Source: WANQ01 sp964448055 (GTDB lineage: Archaea; Thermoproteota; Thermoprotei_A; Sulfolobales; WANQ01). Taken from it: a DNA stretch of 32,411 bases. Position numbers and translations under genes: made by a program. The notes below the pieces were generated by a model. The model was not told where the DNA came from. It was given only the letters and a program-made list of their open reading frames with translations, and searched no databases. Below are positions 7,572 to 14,639 of the stretch, piece by piece (position 1 is the stretch's first letter; every line of letters starts with the position of its first letter). Location: assembly GCA_964448055.1 (NCBI GenBank), contig CAYUVB010000018.1, positions 1-32,411 of the forward strand, read 5' to 3'.

Positions 7572-8231
7572 TCATTGAGAACGAAATTTAATACCCGGTT
7601 TAAAAGATATGTTTATTGCTGCATTGATATCTTTATCTTTAACTCGCTCACTTAAATCTAAATCTAATGTTGGTTTAGTGGTATACTCCTCTTCAACTAA
7701 CTCAACTCTTACACCACATCCTTCTACCAAACTATATATTTTGGATGCAATTTCAGGACCATTATGTGAGGCTCCTATACGTATTATCATGTTCTTATGT
7801 GGGTATATGTCTATAACCTTAGATACTATGTCCGAAATTTTATCCTCGGATACCTTGCCTAATTCAGCTATTTCACCATCAGTAATTACCGCATAAGCCA
7901 CATAACCTGGACCAACATCTACACCCATTATAACCTCACTATATTCTTCCTTACCATACAGTAAACATAATGCCTTTTCAACAACACTATCTACTTGAGA
8001 TTCATCTGTAATTACAAATATATCAACAGTCATCTTATCTTGTTCTGCGAGTCTCTCAGACACTTCTTTATCCACTAGTATTACCCTAACTCTATTCTTT
8101 ATCTCATCTACATTTATGCCCTTCGACGGAACTACTATTTCAACTCCTCTCATACGTAGTCTATCAAGTACTTTTACAAATATCTTGGGATTAAGTACTA
8201 TTACACCTATGGCCCTAGGGTATCTTGATAT
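7572..8231 (-). CDS. Predicted RNase H-fold protein resembling RuvC/YqgF, function unknown
   Basis: I do not know a named family for this protein. Numbering from the ATG at 8153, residues 73-100 (EVIMGVDVGPGYVAYAVITDG) look like strand one of an RNase H fold with Asp79. Residues 148-159 (VRVELVEEEYTT) resemble the YqgF/RuvC Glu strand. Residues 171-183 (VKDKDINAAINIS) resemble the final helix with Asp173/Asp175. This Asp-Glu-Asp order matches RuvC/YqgF nucleases. The first 70 residues form an extra alpha/beta domain. Twenty-six in-frame codons upstream of 8153 (ISRYPRAIGVIVLNPKIFVK and on) also look coding, but no ATG/GTG/TTG is present. ATA at 8231 has GAGGGGGT six bases ahead. Alternatively, one G too many in the G5 run would put ATG 8247 in frame. 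It is divergent from the RadB-like gene. Confidence 0.6.
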   Translation of the reverse strand: MSRYPRAIGVIVLNPKIFVKVLDRLRMRGVEIVVPSKGINVDEIKNRVRVILVDKEVSERLAEQDKMTVDIFVITDESQVDSVVEKALCLLYGKEEYSEVIMGVDVGPGYVAYAVITDGEIAELGKVSEDKISDIVSKVIDIYPHKNMIIRIGASHNGPEIASKIYSLVEGCGVRVELVEEEYTTKPTLDLDLSERVKDKDINAAINISFKPGIKFRSQ

Positions 8232-8330
8232 GGTTTTACCCCCTCATATGTACTTTATTGTTTCATTTCTCCATAGGCGATCTGATATGTTGAATCGACT
8301 AGGATGACGTTTATCTCGTGGTAATAGAGG

Positions 8331-8338
8331 GTTTATAG
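8331..8338 (+). promoter_or_regulatory. Candidate TATA box for the RadB-like/CarS unit
   Basis: GTTTATAG preceded by AGAGG lies about 46 bases upstream of the proposed CTG start at 8377. It would place the transcript start near 8360, keeping the GAGGAGGT Shine-Dalgarno at 8364-8371 in the leader. A second candidate, TTATATAG near 8343, would exclude the Shine-Dalgarno and is less attractive. Confidence 0.35.
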
Positions 8339-8376
8339 GGTATTATATAGTCTTATTCTTCTTGAGGAGGTAGCCT

Positions 8377-9003
8377 CTGAATAATAAAGAGTTTACGATA
8401 ACAGGCAGCAAGGAACTTGATAAAATATTCTTGGAAGCTAAAGGCCCTATCCTCATTTACGGTGAAGCTGGTGTAGGTAAAACTAATTTAGCATTACATG
8501 TTGCTAGACTCTTGAGTATTCAAGGAGAAAAGGTGCTGTATATCAATACGGAGGGCTGGGCTTACAAAGGCAGGGTTTGTAAACTTAATGGGTTAGATAA
8601 CGTAGTGTTTATTGACATTAGTGATTTTTGGGTTCAAACACTTTTGATTATAAGCAAGTTGCCAAGCATGTATAATAGATTTAGAGCTATAATAGTTGAT
8701 ACTATAAATAATTTATTTAGAGTAGAAGAGAATCTTGAAGCAGCAACTAGGGCACTTAGCGCACAAATGGCGACATTATATCGCATCTCTAGCAGGAGTA
8801 ATGTGCTTGTACTTGTACTTGGACAAGTAAGGGCTTATGAAGGAAATGAAGAAATAAGTGGTTCAACATACATTAGGTTTTGGTCAACAACCATATTAAG
8901 AATAGAAAAGGCTATCGGATATAGGTTAATTGTTTTAGAGAAGCCTAAGAAGGAAATAAGATTAAAGTTTGAGATAAATGATAAAGGTGTTGCCTGGGTT
9001 TAA
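8377..9003 (+). CDS. RadB-like RecA/KaiC-superfamily ATPase
   Basis: The protein has the single RecA-core layout of archaeal RadB/RadC-type recombinase paralogues. It has TGSKELDKIF at the N-terminus, Walker A GEAGVGKT, Walker B AIIVDTINNLF, and a late segment VLVLGQVRAYEGNEE. It lacks the N-terminal helix-hairpin-helix domain of RadA. The nearest usual start is TTG 8431, but that would delete the conserved TITGSKELDK segment. The frame is open back to a TAG at 8371-8373, and CTG at 8377 sits five bases after GAGGAGGT, so CTG is the best start (208 residues). The role is expected to be in recombination or repair regulation. CarS follows after three bases. True RadB is mostly euryarchaeal, so a crenarchaeal RadA paralogue is also possible. 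Confidence 0.78.
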   Translation: MNNKEFTITGSKELDKIFLEAKGPILIYGEAGVGKTNLALHVARLLSIQGEKVLYINTEGWAYKGRVCKLNGLDNVVFIDISDFWVQTLLIISKLPSMYNRFRAIIVDTINNLFRVEENLEAATRALSAQMATLYRISSRSNVLVLVLGQVRAYEGNEEISGSTYIRFWSTTILRIEKAIGYRLIVLEKPKKEIRLKFEINDKGVAWV

Positions 9004-9006
9004 ACT

Positions 9007-9510
9007 ATGTTTACAGGTAATCTTGTAATAGACACTATACTGGTTTATCTTCCTGCCATGGTTTCTAATGCTACTCCAACATTTATTAGAAGAGGCACAC
9101 CATTGGATAAAGGCAAGATTTTCATTGACGGCCGAAGAGTTCTTGGTGACGGTAAAACCATTGAAGGATTAATAGTGGGGATATATTTTGGTTTTATAGT
9201 ATCACTTTCATACACTATAGTACTCGGACATTATATATTAGCATTACAGTTATTGGCCTCTAGTCTCGGCGCGCTCATAGGTGACATTATTGGCTCATTT
9301 ATTAAGAGAAGAATGGGTATACCGCGTGGGGGTAGAGCGCTTGTTCTAGATCAGCTGGATTTTTACCTAGGAGCTAATGCATTGCTACTAGCTTCAGGGT
9401 TCAAGATAAATATATGGATATTCCTAGTAGGAGCTATAATTGTTCTAGTCTTACACATTATAACTAATAGGGTAGCATATATGTTAGGATTGAAAAATGT
9501 TCCCTGGTGA
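9007..9510 (+). CDS. carS: CDP-archaeol synthase (CarS)
   Basis: The 167-residue membrane protein carries the CarS/DUF46 signature. Residues around 22-35 hold NATPTFIRRGTPLDKGK, followed by DGRRVLGDGKTIEGL, then GALIGDIIGSFIKRRMGIPRGG and LDQLDFYLGANALL. Several hydrophobic segments separate these motifs, consistent with about five membrane helices. It transfers CMP from CTP to digeranylgeranylglyceryl phosphate, giving CDP-archaeol for polar ether lipids. The start ATG follows the RadB-like stop by three bases, so it is cotranscribed. Length is typical. It also fits functionally with the isoprenoid genes 3-6 kb away, although those are on the other strand. Confidence 0.95.
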   Translation: MFTGNLVIDTILVYLPAMVSNATPTFIRRGTPLDKGKIFIDGRRVLGDGKTIEGLIVGIYFGFIVSLSYTIVLGHYILALQLLASSLGALIGDIIGSFIKRRMGIPRGGRALVLDQLDFYLGANALLLASGFKINIWIFLVGAIIVLVLHIITNRVAYMLGLKNVPW

Positions 9511-9526
9511 TTTATGTTTTTATTTA
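9510..9526 (+). terminator. Candidate T-rich terminator after carS
   Basis: Immediately after the carS stop, the plus strand reads ATTTATGTTTTTATTTA, a T-rich tract of the kind used for intrinsic archaeal termination. It lies between two convergent genes and overlaps the end of nop10. No strong hairpin precedes it. Confidence 0.35.
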
Positions 9527-9700
9527 GTCCTTAATTATTCCTGCAAGCTTCTTCATCATATACCTGTATTTTACATACTTGTCTTCTGGCGAAAATCTTG
9601 GGGGATGTGCTACTTTTACCTGTCCACCACATACAGGACATTTATCTCTTCGAAGAGTATACCTTCCACATACTATACATTTATGAATAAGCCACTTCAA
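9524..9700 (-). CDS. nop10: Nop10, H/ACA ribonucleoprotein subunit
   Basis: A 58-codon gene read from the minus strand encodes a complete archaeal Nop10: LKWLIHKCIVCGRYTLRRDK, then CPVCGGQVKVAHPPRFSPED, then KYVKYRYMMKKLAGIIKD. The zinc ribbon is Cys8, Cys11, Cys21 and Cys24, and the PPRFSPEDKYxKYR linker is diagnostic. Archaeal Nop10 keeps Cbf5 active in the guide-RNA-directed pseudouridylation of rRNA. The start is TTG at 9700, overlapping the aIF2 alpha stop by four bases, with GAGAGG upstream. The aIF2 alpha-nop10 order is conserved in archaea. It is short enough to be missed by automated callers. Confidence 0.95.
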   Translation of the reverse strand: MKWLIHKCIVCGRYTLRRDKCPVCGGQVKVAHPPRFSPEDKYVKYRYMMKKLAGIIKD

Positions 9701-10497
9701 CCTCTCGTCCTCTCTCTAGTAAATTCAACTATTCCGTCATGTTGTTTAATGATTTCAGTTACCTTTTTCACTATCTTGCTTAATGCTTTCTCCGCTAATT
9801 TGTAATCCGTAGCAGTTACCTCAACTACATATCTTGGGGCTCCAATAGTGTATATTCGTATATCTATGTCTTTATCAACTTCTTTATAGGCTTTCGTTAA
9901 TGCGTCTCTAATTATCTCAACACCGTTTGGTTTTATTACTTGTATCGTGAATACTCCTTTAACTTTAACTTTCTTTATCGTAATATGCTTGTCTGCAAGT
10001 TCTTTTAGTATCTTGGCCCATTCTTCAGGTACCCCTGCTTCAAGTAACGCCTCTATGCCTCTTATTACAGATTCCTCTAATCCTGCATATATTTCGCCAT
10101 AGTAGTCTTCTAATCTCCAACCAGCCTCTTTGTAAGCCTCTTCTTTTGTCTTCCCTAGTCTATCTGCTGCTATCTCAAGTATTTTATCGGCCTTTACAGC
10201 TCTCTTCCATTCTAGCATTTTCCTACGTCTTTCGCCTTCTGTAACACGTTTCAATGAAATATCAACATGTTTTTTAACTTTATTTACTCTTATTACCTTA
10301 CCTACTACTTTCTGACCCTCCCTTAGGTAATCCTTAATGTTTCTTATCCATCTAGAAGATACTTCACTCCAAGGAAGATATGCTTCAAGTCCTCCATATT
10401 CATCTAACGTGACGTAGGCTCCGTAATCAAATACCTTAACTATTGTACCTACTACTAGTTCACCTACATCGGGTAGATCTTTACGTCTCATCATCAC
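9697..10497 (-). CDS. Translation initiation factor aIF2 subunit alpha
   Basis: The 266-residue protein has an N-terminal S1/OB domain (residues 9-85: GELVVGTIVKVFDYGAYVTL through KHVDISLKRV), a central helical domain and a C-terminal alpha/beta domain that contacts the gamma subunit (about 175-260). This is the standard three-domain aIF2 alpha layout and length. In the aIF2 trimer it helps bring initiator Met-tRNA to the ribosome. The open frame begins GTG-ATG-ATG and either ATG may be used. Nop10 overlaps its 3' end, and S27e and L44e lie upstream, the classical archaeal L44e-S27e-aIF2 alpha-Nop10 string. A 145-base gap upstream, wider than usual here, may hold a separate promoter. Confidence 0.96.
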   Translation of the reverse strand: MMMRRKDLPDVGELVVGTIVKVFDYGAYVTLDEYGGLEAYLPWSEVSSRWIRNIKDYLREGQKVVGKVIRVNKVKKHVDISLKRVTEGERRRKMLEWKRAVKADKILEIAADRLGKTKEEAYKEAGWRLEDYYGEIYAGLEESVIRGIEALLEAGVPEEWAKILKELADKHITIKKVKVKGVFTIQVIKPNGVEIIRDALTKAYKEVDKDIDIRIYTIGAPRYVVEVTATDYKLAEKALSKIVKKVTEIIKQHDGIVEFTRERTRG

Positions 10498-10642
10498 GAC
10501 TTACACCTTAACATAGTTACTATACTTACTATGTAGAGTAGAGGTTAAAATCATGTATTGAAGCTAGTATTTGAGCCAGTATTTTATAGAAACAGAATAT
10601 GCTACTAACTATTTTCTTAATAGTCATTGATAATATTATGTT
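10498..10642. other. 145-base intergenic region upstream of aIF2 alpha, possible internal promoter
   Basis: This is the second-longest gene-free gap within the informational block. On minus it contains TCTATAAAAT (10590-10581), a plausible TATA box about 85-95 bases before the aIF2 alpha start, in otherwise A/T-rich sequence. No hairpin or RNA motif stood out. Whether aIF2 alpha has its own promoter is inferred. Confidence 0.3.
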
Positions 10643-10840
10643 TTAACCTAGTTCCTTGACTATAGTCCCTAAGATCTTTGCTTTACCCCCTCTAGGCTCT
10701 ACAAGTATACGTCCACAAACGAGGCATCGTACGGGGAAAGTTGCATGCGAGAATACTATTTGCTCATTCTCACAATCAGGACATCTGACTACATAGAACT
10801 TGCTTCGAGGCATAGGAATTAATATTTTACGGCGTTTCAC
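10643..10840 (-). CDS. rps27e: Ribosomal protein eS27 (S27e)
   Basis: The 65-residue protein carries the S27e zinc ribbon, Cys20-x2-Cys23 and Cys39-x2-Cys42, in VRCPDCENEQIVFSHATFPV and RCLVCGRILVEPRGGKAKI. It is a small-subunit ribosomal protein of normal archaeal length. It sits 14 bases after L44e and upstream of aIF2 alpha, the conserved archaeal order. A GGGAGG-type Shine-Dalgarno precedes the start. Confidence 0.97.
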   Translation of the reverse strand: MKRRKILIPMPRSKFYVVRCPDCENEQIVFSHATFPVRCLVCGRILVEPRGGKAKILGTIVKELG

Positions 10841-10854
10841 GACCTCCCACCTTG

Positions 10855-11142
10855 TTAGCCAACTAGTTCTATCTTCTTCAACCTAATTCCACGTCTATGA
10901 AGTATATATCCACATTTAATACATCTAAGTTTTAACACTATCTTCTTAGTAACCTTAGCAAATCTCTTTTGCTCAGGTTTACGTTTGCTACCATATCCTT
11001 CTTGCTTTCTCCTATATCTTCTTTCACCTTCAGATAAAGCTCTTCGTCTACCATGTTTATATATCGTTACTGTATGCTCTGTATGTGTTCTACATCTAGG
11101 GCAATACGTTCTTATCCTTTTGGGGAACTTCACATCAACCAC
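10855..11142 (-). CDS. rpl44e: Ribosomal protein eL42 (L44e)
   Basis: The 95-residue protein matches L44e, with Cys14-x2-Cys17 (RTYCPRCRTHTEHTV) and Cys74-x2-Cys77 (LRCIKCGYILHRRGIR) forming the zinc site. Between them is the family's basic stretch with HGRRRALSEGERRYRRKQ. It binds near the ribosomal E site in the large subunit. It follows Gins15 by 57 bases and precedes S27e. Length and composition are typical. Confidence 0.97.
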   Translation of the reverse strand: MVDVKFPKRIRTYCPRCRTHTEHTVTIYKHGRRRALSEGERRYRRKQEGYGSKRKPEQKRFAKVTKKIVLKLRCIKCGYILHRRGIRLKKIELVG

Positions 11143-11199
11143 CAGTAAGCATCGATATGTGCTACGCTATTTACCCTCCCTCATGCTAGTTGCGGACTG

Positions 11200-11676
11200 C
11201 TATTTAAATATTTTAATCTTATATATCATTACATGGCCCAGTACTTCATATATAAACGCATCTACAGAGTCCATTAATACTATGTCACCAGGCTTTAAGA
11301 GAATGTTCTTGTAGGTAAACGACTTGAGCACCTTAACTAATACCCTTGAAGCTGTATCCGGAGCAGATTTAAGACATATTACTCCCTCATAATAATTAAC
11401 TAATATGTTCTTCATACGTAGTAATATATTTGAATCAAACGACTTGTCTACTATATTCTGTACTAGAGCTTTATTCAATCTTAACATGAGAATAGTGCGC
11501 GCTAATTCCTCTAATTCCTTTCTAACATATTCGCATTCATCTTTGTATTTTTCCATGCACCTTGATAAAAAGTCTATTAATGATGATTGTATTTCGGTTA
11601 GTTTTACTTGGCTTATTGTTTGTAATTCTTGTTCTCTTAGTTCTCTGGATACTAGAGAACGTAATTCATCACTCAT
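11200..11676 (-). CDS. GINS complex subunit, Gins15 (Gins51) type
   Basis: The 158-residue protein has a helical A domain (about 1-105, including LSRCMEKYKDECEYVRKELEELAR) followed by a small beta-rich B domain (about 115-158: SFTYKNILLKPGDIVLMDSV). This A-then-B order is that of archaeal Gins15. GINS joins MCM and GAN/RecJ-like proteins in the replicative helicase complex. Context supports the call strongly: it follows PCNA and PriS, as in Sulfolobus, where Gins15 lies beside PriS. It starts with ATG 22 bases after the PriS stop. Sequence conservation in this family is weak, so context carries much of the weight. Confidence 0.82.
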   Translation of the reverse strand: MSDELRSLVSRELREQELQTISQVKLTEIQSSLIDFLSRCMEKYKDECEYVRKELEELARTILMLRLNKALVQNIVDKSFDSNILLRMKNILVNYYEGVICLKSAPDTASRVLVKVLKSFTYKNILLKPGDIVLMDSVDAFIYEVLGHVMIYKIKIFK

Positions 11677-11698
11677 TGTTTTCCACCAAAATAATCGA

Positions 11699-12880
11699 TC
11701 ATATTATTCTCTTTATTTCACCCACATTTTTAAGAGCAAGGTAAACAGCAAGCCCTAATTCTATTTTGACTGGAGTATCCTTTGATATATTGATTCTCGT
11801 GCCTAAGATAGTTATATTCCTTAAGTCCACCATAGGCTTAAATATAGCATAACCTTTAAATGGCGATAAATCCAAAGATAATGAAAAGTCATGCAAATCC
11901 TTAATATCTATTACTTTTAAACCTGTTTTACCATTGAGGGAACCTGGTACTCTTATTAATCTATGTATATCTATTGTAACCTTCTCGTCGACTAGTATTT
12001 TCGCCTGCTCTATTATATAATCAAGGATTATACCGGAATGACTTACTGTTGTAGATACAGATGGAGATGTTAAGCCATTAATGTATTCGTGTATATGAGT
12101 ACTTGTATCCTTTTGTTTTATTAGAGTTATTGCTAAACGTCTACGCCATCCATAATCATCTATTCTTGGCAATAAGGCAAGATATTTTGTTCTGCCATGT
12201 TTTTCGTCAGTAAGCTTCAGTGATTCAAGATCTAAACCTAAGCCTATCATGTAGTCTATTATTTCGCGGCGAACCTCTGAACTCATAAGAGCAGTTTCAT
12301 TGTCTAATTCTACATGCACATGGTAACCTCTATGACCAGAGAAGTATATTTTGATATCTTCTCTAGAGAAACCAAAATCCTCTACTAGGACATCCACGAG
12401 CTTAATTACTTCGTTTAACCCCTTGATAACACATTCATCATCTACCAATACTATTTTATCTACTTTTTCACCGCATATAGGGCAAGATTTAATATCTTCT
12501 CCATTAATTAATCCCATATGTCCTTTAGGACAAAACCAATATCTTACTTCTTTACAACCAGGTATATGATCAGTATCTATATCAAATACTAGGTCCGAGC
12601 CTAACCATTTTTTAGATTCCATATCTTTTAATCCAGGGTTCTCATACTTAGCTGAAGAATAATAAAGGTGCTTTGGTGTTTTCGATTGTATGTATGATCT
12701 TAAATCATCAATTGTTTTAAATGCTAGGTGCCTAATGTAAGTATCTGAATCGAATGGTTGGATAGCGAATTCCCTTAAAGCATAATCATGCGGAAGTCTT
12801 ATACTAGCCTTCTTGTAATAATCTTTAAAAAGTTTTACAATGATTTTCATTGAAGTCTTATTCAACTCTTGGTGCAACAT
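11699..12880 (-). CDS. priS: DNA primase small catalytic subunit PriS
   Basis: This 393-residue archaeo-eukaryotic primase subunit has the catalytic acid pair Asp100/Asp102 in LVFDIDTD. An inserted zinc site is suggested by Cys109, Cys117 and the Cys133-x2-Cys136 pair in KSCPICGEK. The active-site motif SGHRGYHVHVE and the later LPRIDDYGWRRRLA are present. It makes RNA/DNA primers together with PriL, which is not in this window. The open frame starts at ATG 12880, overlapping PCNA by 23 bases. A second ATG eleven codons in (12850) begins MKIIVKLFKDYYKK, closer to the usual family start, so either is possible. Gins15 follows. Confidence 0.96.
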   Translation of the reverse strand: MLHQELNKTSMKIIVKLFKDYYKKASIRLPHDYALREFAIQPFDSDTYIRHLAFKTIDDLRSYIQSKTPKHLYYSSAKYENPGLKDMESKKWLGSDLVFDIDTDHIPGCKEVRYWFCPKGHMGLINGEDIKSCPICGEKVDKIVLVDDECVIKGLNEVIKLVDVLVEDFGFSREDIKIYFSGHRGYHVHVELDNETALMSSEVRREIIDYMIGLGLDLESLKLTDEKHGRTKYLALLPRIDDYGWRRRLAITLIKQKDTSTHIHEYINGLTSPSVSTTVSHSGIILDYIIEQAKILVDEKVTIDIHRLIRVPGSLNGKTGLKVIDIKDLHDFSLSLDLSPFKGYAIFKPMVDLRNITILGTRINISKDTPVKIELGLAVYLALKNVGEIKRII

Positions 12881-13601
12881 AGAACCTCAGCCTTGCTCCT
12901 TGAGGTAACTCGAATTCTATCTTACATGGCATATCAGTAGAGAAGTGTATTGAGACTGTATCAGCCGCCTTAGATGCTCCGGCTATATCTGAGAAATAGT
13001 CAAGACTATACCCTGCACGCGATTCTTCCTCAACGTTTAGTTCTAGTAAGCTTCCTCCTTCAACATTCATTTCTATCTCTGCTTCAGCTATATCACTTGA
13101 TGCTTGTGCAACGAACTTATCTTCTTTAGCATACAAAGCTAGGTCTTTACCAACGGGTTCGAGATCCTTAACTAGGTCATTAAAAACATCACTCATCATT
13201 CTAATATGTGCCTTGAACTCTAGTTTAGCCTCTATATCGGGTATTTCCTCTACACTTAATGTTAATTGTGGTAATACGAATCTCCTGATACTCTTACCTA
13301 TGAATGATATTGAAAACTTTGAACCCTCCGTAGCTAACTCTAATTGATCTTCCTTAGTTGCTCGCCTCATAATCCTTGCTATGTCTTCAAAGTTTACACC
13401 TATTTTCTCTTCTTTTTCAACCTCGAAGACATCAAAAGCTGTATTAGGTACATGAAAATCTATTAACACTACATGCGATGGGTCCATTGCTTTAAGTCTA
13501 AGACCTTCATTGTTTACTACGAATACTCCTTCCTCTATTATCTTACCTATAGCCGATATTACGTATCGCCATACTCTAGCATCAAAAAATAGTAGCCTCA
13601 T
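12858..13601 (-). CDS. pcn: DNA polymerase sliding clamp PCNA
   Basis: The 247-residue protein shows PCNA features throughout: RLKAMDPSHVVLIDFHVP near residues 36-53, the LELATEGSKFSISFIGKSIRR segment, and a C-terminal beta repeat with PCKIEFELPQGARLRFYVAPR. It forms the ring that tethers DNA polymerases, Fen1 and ligase. Crenarchaea usually have several PCNA paralogues; the neighbourhood beside PriS and Gins15 matches one conserved Sulfolobus copy. PriS overlaps its 3' end, implying coupled expression of clamp and primase. Only this copy is visible here. Confidence 0.96.
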   Translation of the reverse strand: MRLLFFDARVWRYVISAIGKIIEEGVFVVNNEGLRLKAMDPSHVVLIDFHVPNTAFDVFEVEKEEKIGVNFEDIARIMRRATKEDQLELATEGSKFSISFIGKSIRRFVLPQLTLSVEEIPDIEAKLEFKAHIRMMSDVFNDLVKDLEPVGKDLALYAKEDKFVAQASSDIAEAEIEMNVEGGSLLELNVEEESRAGYSLDYFSDIAGASKAADTVSIHFSTDMPCKIEFELPQGARLRFYVAPRVE

Positions 13602-13645
13602 TATTCTATCCCTACTTTCTTATGCTAATTGTTTCCCTTAAATTC

Positions 13646-13867
13646 CTATTGTATTCTTAACTTATACGCATGGGTATAAGAGAGTGCGTTCTGTATACGC
13701 CTAAGCGAACGATATATGTATTTCTTAGAAGATATGTAATGGGGCGTTCTAAAATAAGCTTCTATTAAATCTTCTAAACTCTTTCCTAGTACTCGCTCAA
13801 TAAGGTTTATGAATTCTTTAATGTCCAACTCCGTATTACTTCTCCTAAGCATATTCTCTCCAGACAT
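13646..13867 (-). CDS. Small conserved-position protein between TFS and PCNA, unknown function
   Basis: I do not recognise a family. The longest frame opens at 13957, but its first 30 codons lie entirely within the TFS gene and look like an overlap artefact. ATG 13867 has GAGGTG six bases ahead and gives a 73-residue basic, helical protein (MSGENMLRRSNTELDIKEFI, then LIERVLGKSLEDLIEAYFRT, then RSLRRIQNALSYTHAYKLRI). It overlaps TFS by 23 bases and ends 44 bases before PCNA. Coupling to TFS and the replication genes suggests a role in transcription or replication, but that is inference. No membrane segment or zinc site is visible. Confidence 0.65.
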   Translation of the reverse strand: MSGENMLRRSNTELDIKEFINLIERVLGKSLEDLIEAYFRTPHYISSKKYIYRSLRRIQNALSYTHAYKLRIQ

Positions 13868-14195
13868 GGCCGCACCTCGTGCATTTGAAGAATCTAGTCG
13901 GTGGTTCATCTGCTCTACGTGTTTGCATAACCCAATAAAATGCTTCATTATGACCACACTTAGGACATATCACGTCTTTAGTCTTAGGTAATACCTTAGG
14001 GAGCTTGCTCTCGTCTATCACTATTAGCTTCTCCTTTTCTGTGTGTTCAATCCTCGTTGTCATCTTATACATGGTTCTAACTTTATCCTTCACACTAGAG
14101 GGATCAAGTGTACGTCCACATTTAGGGCAAACGAGCATAGTTTTTCCATCTATTTTCTTAGGCCTCATTAATGTACCGCACTTGGGGCAAAACAT
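13845..14195 (-). CDS. Transcription factor S (TFS), RNA cleavage factor
   Basis: The 116-residue protein has two zinc ribbons. The N-terminal one uses Cys3, Cys6, Cys23 and Cys26, and the C-terminal one uses Cys77, Cys80, Cys105 and Cys108. The catalytic loop RADEPPTRFF carries Asp96-Glu97, the pair that stimulates transcript cleavage in arrested RNA polymerase. With the DE pair intact, it looks like an active TFS rather than an inhibitory paralogue such as TFS4. An AGGTGG Shine-Dalgarno lies upstream of ATG. The 73-residue protein overlaps its 3' end. Confidence 0.96.
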   Translation of the reverse strand: MFCPKCGTLMRPKKIDGKTMLVCPKCGRTLDPSSVKDKVRTMYKMTTRIEHTEKEKLIVIDESKLPKVLPKTKDVICPKCGHNEAFYWVMQTRRADEPPTRFFKCTRCGHVWREYA

Positions 14196-14255
14196 ACATG
14201 TGCCACCTCCTTATCATGGCCGTTCTGCTGTTAGCCCTAGTTATACCTAGGGGGC

Positions 14256-14639
14256 TTATTTGGTTTGCCTACACCCTCGTAGTTTAAGATACTCATCTTT
14301 AATTCTTTTCAGGAACCTAATAAAATAGTTAAGTTCTGAAATCACATCCTTTGGGACATTGTTAATAGGAATACAACGCTTACGCATGAATACTTGACGT
14401 ATTATATCCATTATACTAACATCATCAAGAATGATTATATTGACCTCTTGCAATATTGGATTCTTATTTATGTTGTACATAAGTGCTTCTACATTGTCTG
14501 ATTCTTCGATAACAATACCATCTATGGATTTTGTACCACGTAGAACCATGAGTATTAGGATGTAATTTTTATTACATGAGGCAAGGTCAATTAGTCCTAA
14601 ACGTACTTCCTTTTTACTTAAAAGAACTCTATTACTCAA
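14256..14639 (-). CDS. DUF99 (UPF0215)-like protein, short and divergent
   Basis: The 127-residue protein is not a clear hit by eye to any family. It best resembles a shortened DUF99/UPF0215: a first strand VRLGLIDLASC, then VLRGTKSIDGIVIEESDNVE, then VNIIILDDVSIMDIIRQVF and a PINNVPKDV strand. These follow the DUF99 order of a diffuse strand, an xRG..IDG strand, an ILDG..x..DI helix and a P-I-x-V strand. DUF99 proteins are usually about 190 residues and have been predicted to have an endonuclease V-like fold. The DDG motif expected in the first strand is LIDLASC here, so activity may be lost. The start overlaps the RpoL stop by eight bases. Confidence 0.5.
   Translation of the reverse strand: MSNRVLLSKKEVRLGLIDLASCNKNYILILMVLRGTKSIDGIVIEESDNVEALMYNINKNPILQEVNIIILDDVSIMDIIRQVFMRKRCIPINNVPKDVISELNYFIRFLKRIKDEYLKLRGCRQTK

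Noticed and set aside
13868..13957. Longer start for the small gene after TFS
   Set aside because: These 30 codons lie wholly inside TFS, read as an out-of-frame product of its zinc-ribbon coding sequence, and ATG 13867 has a better Shine-Dalgarno.
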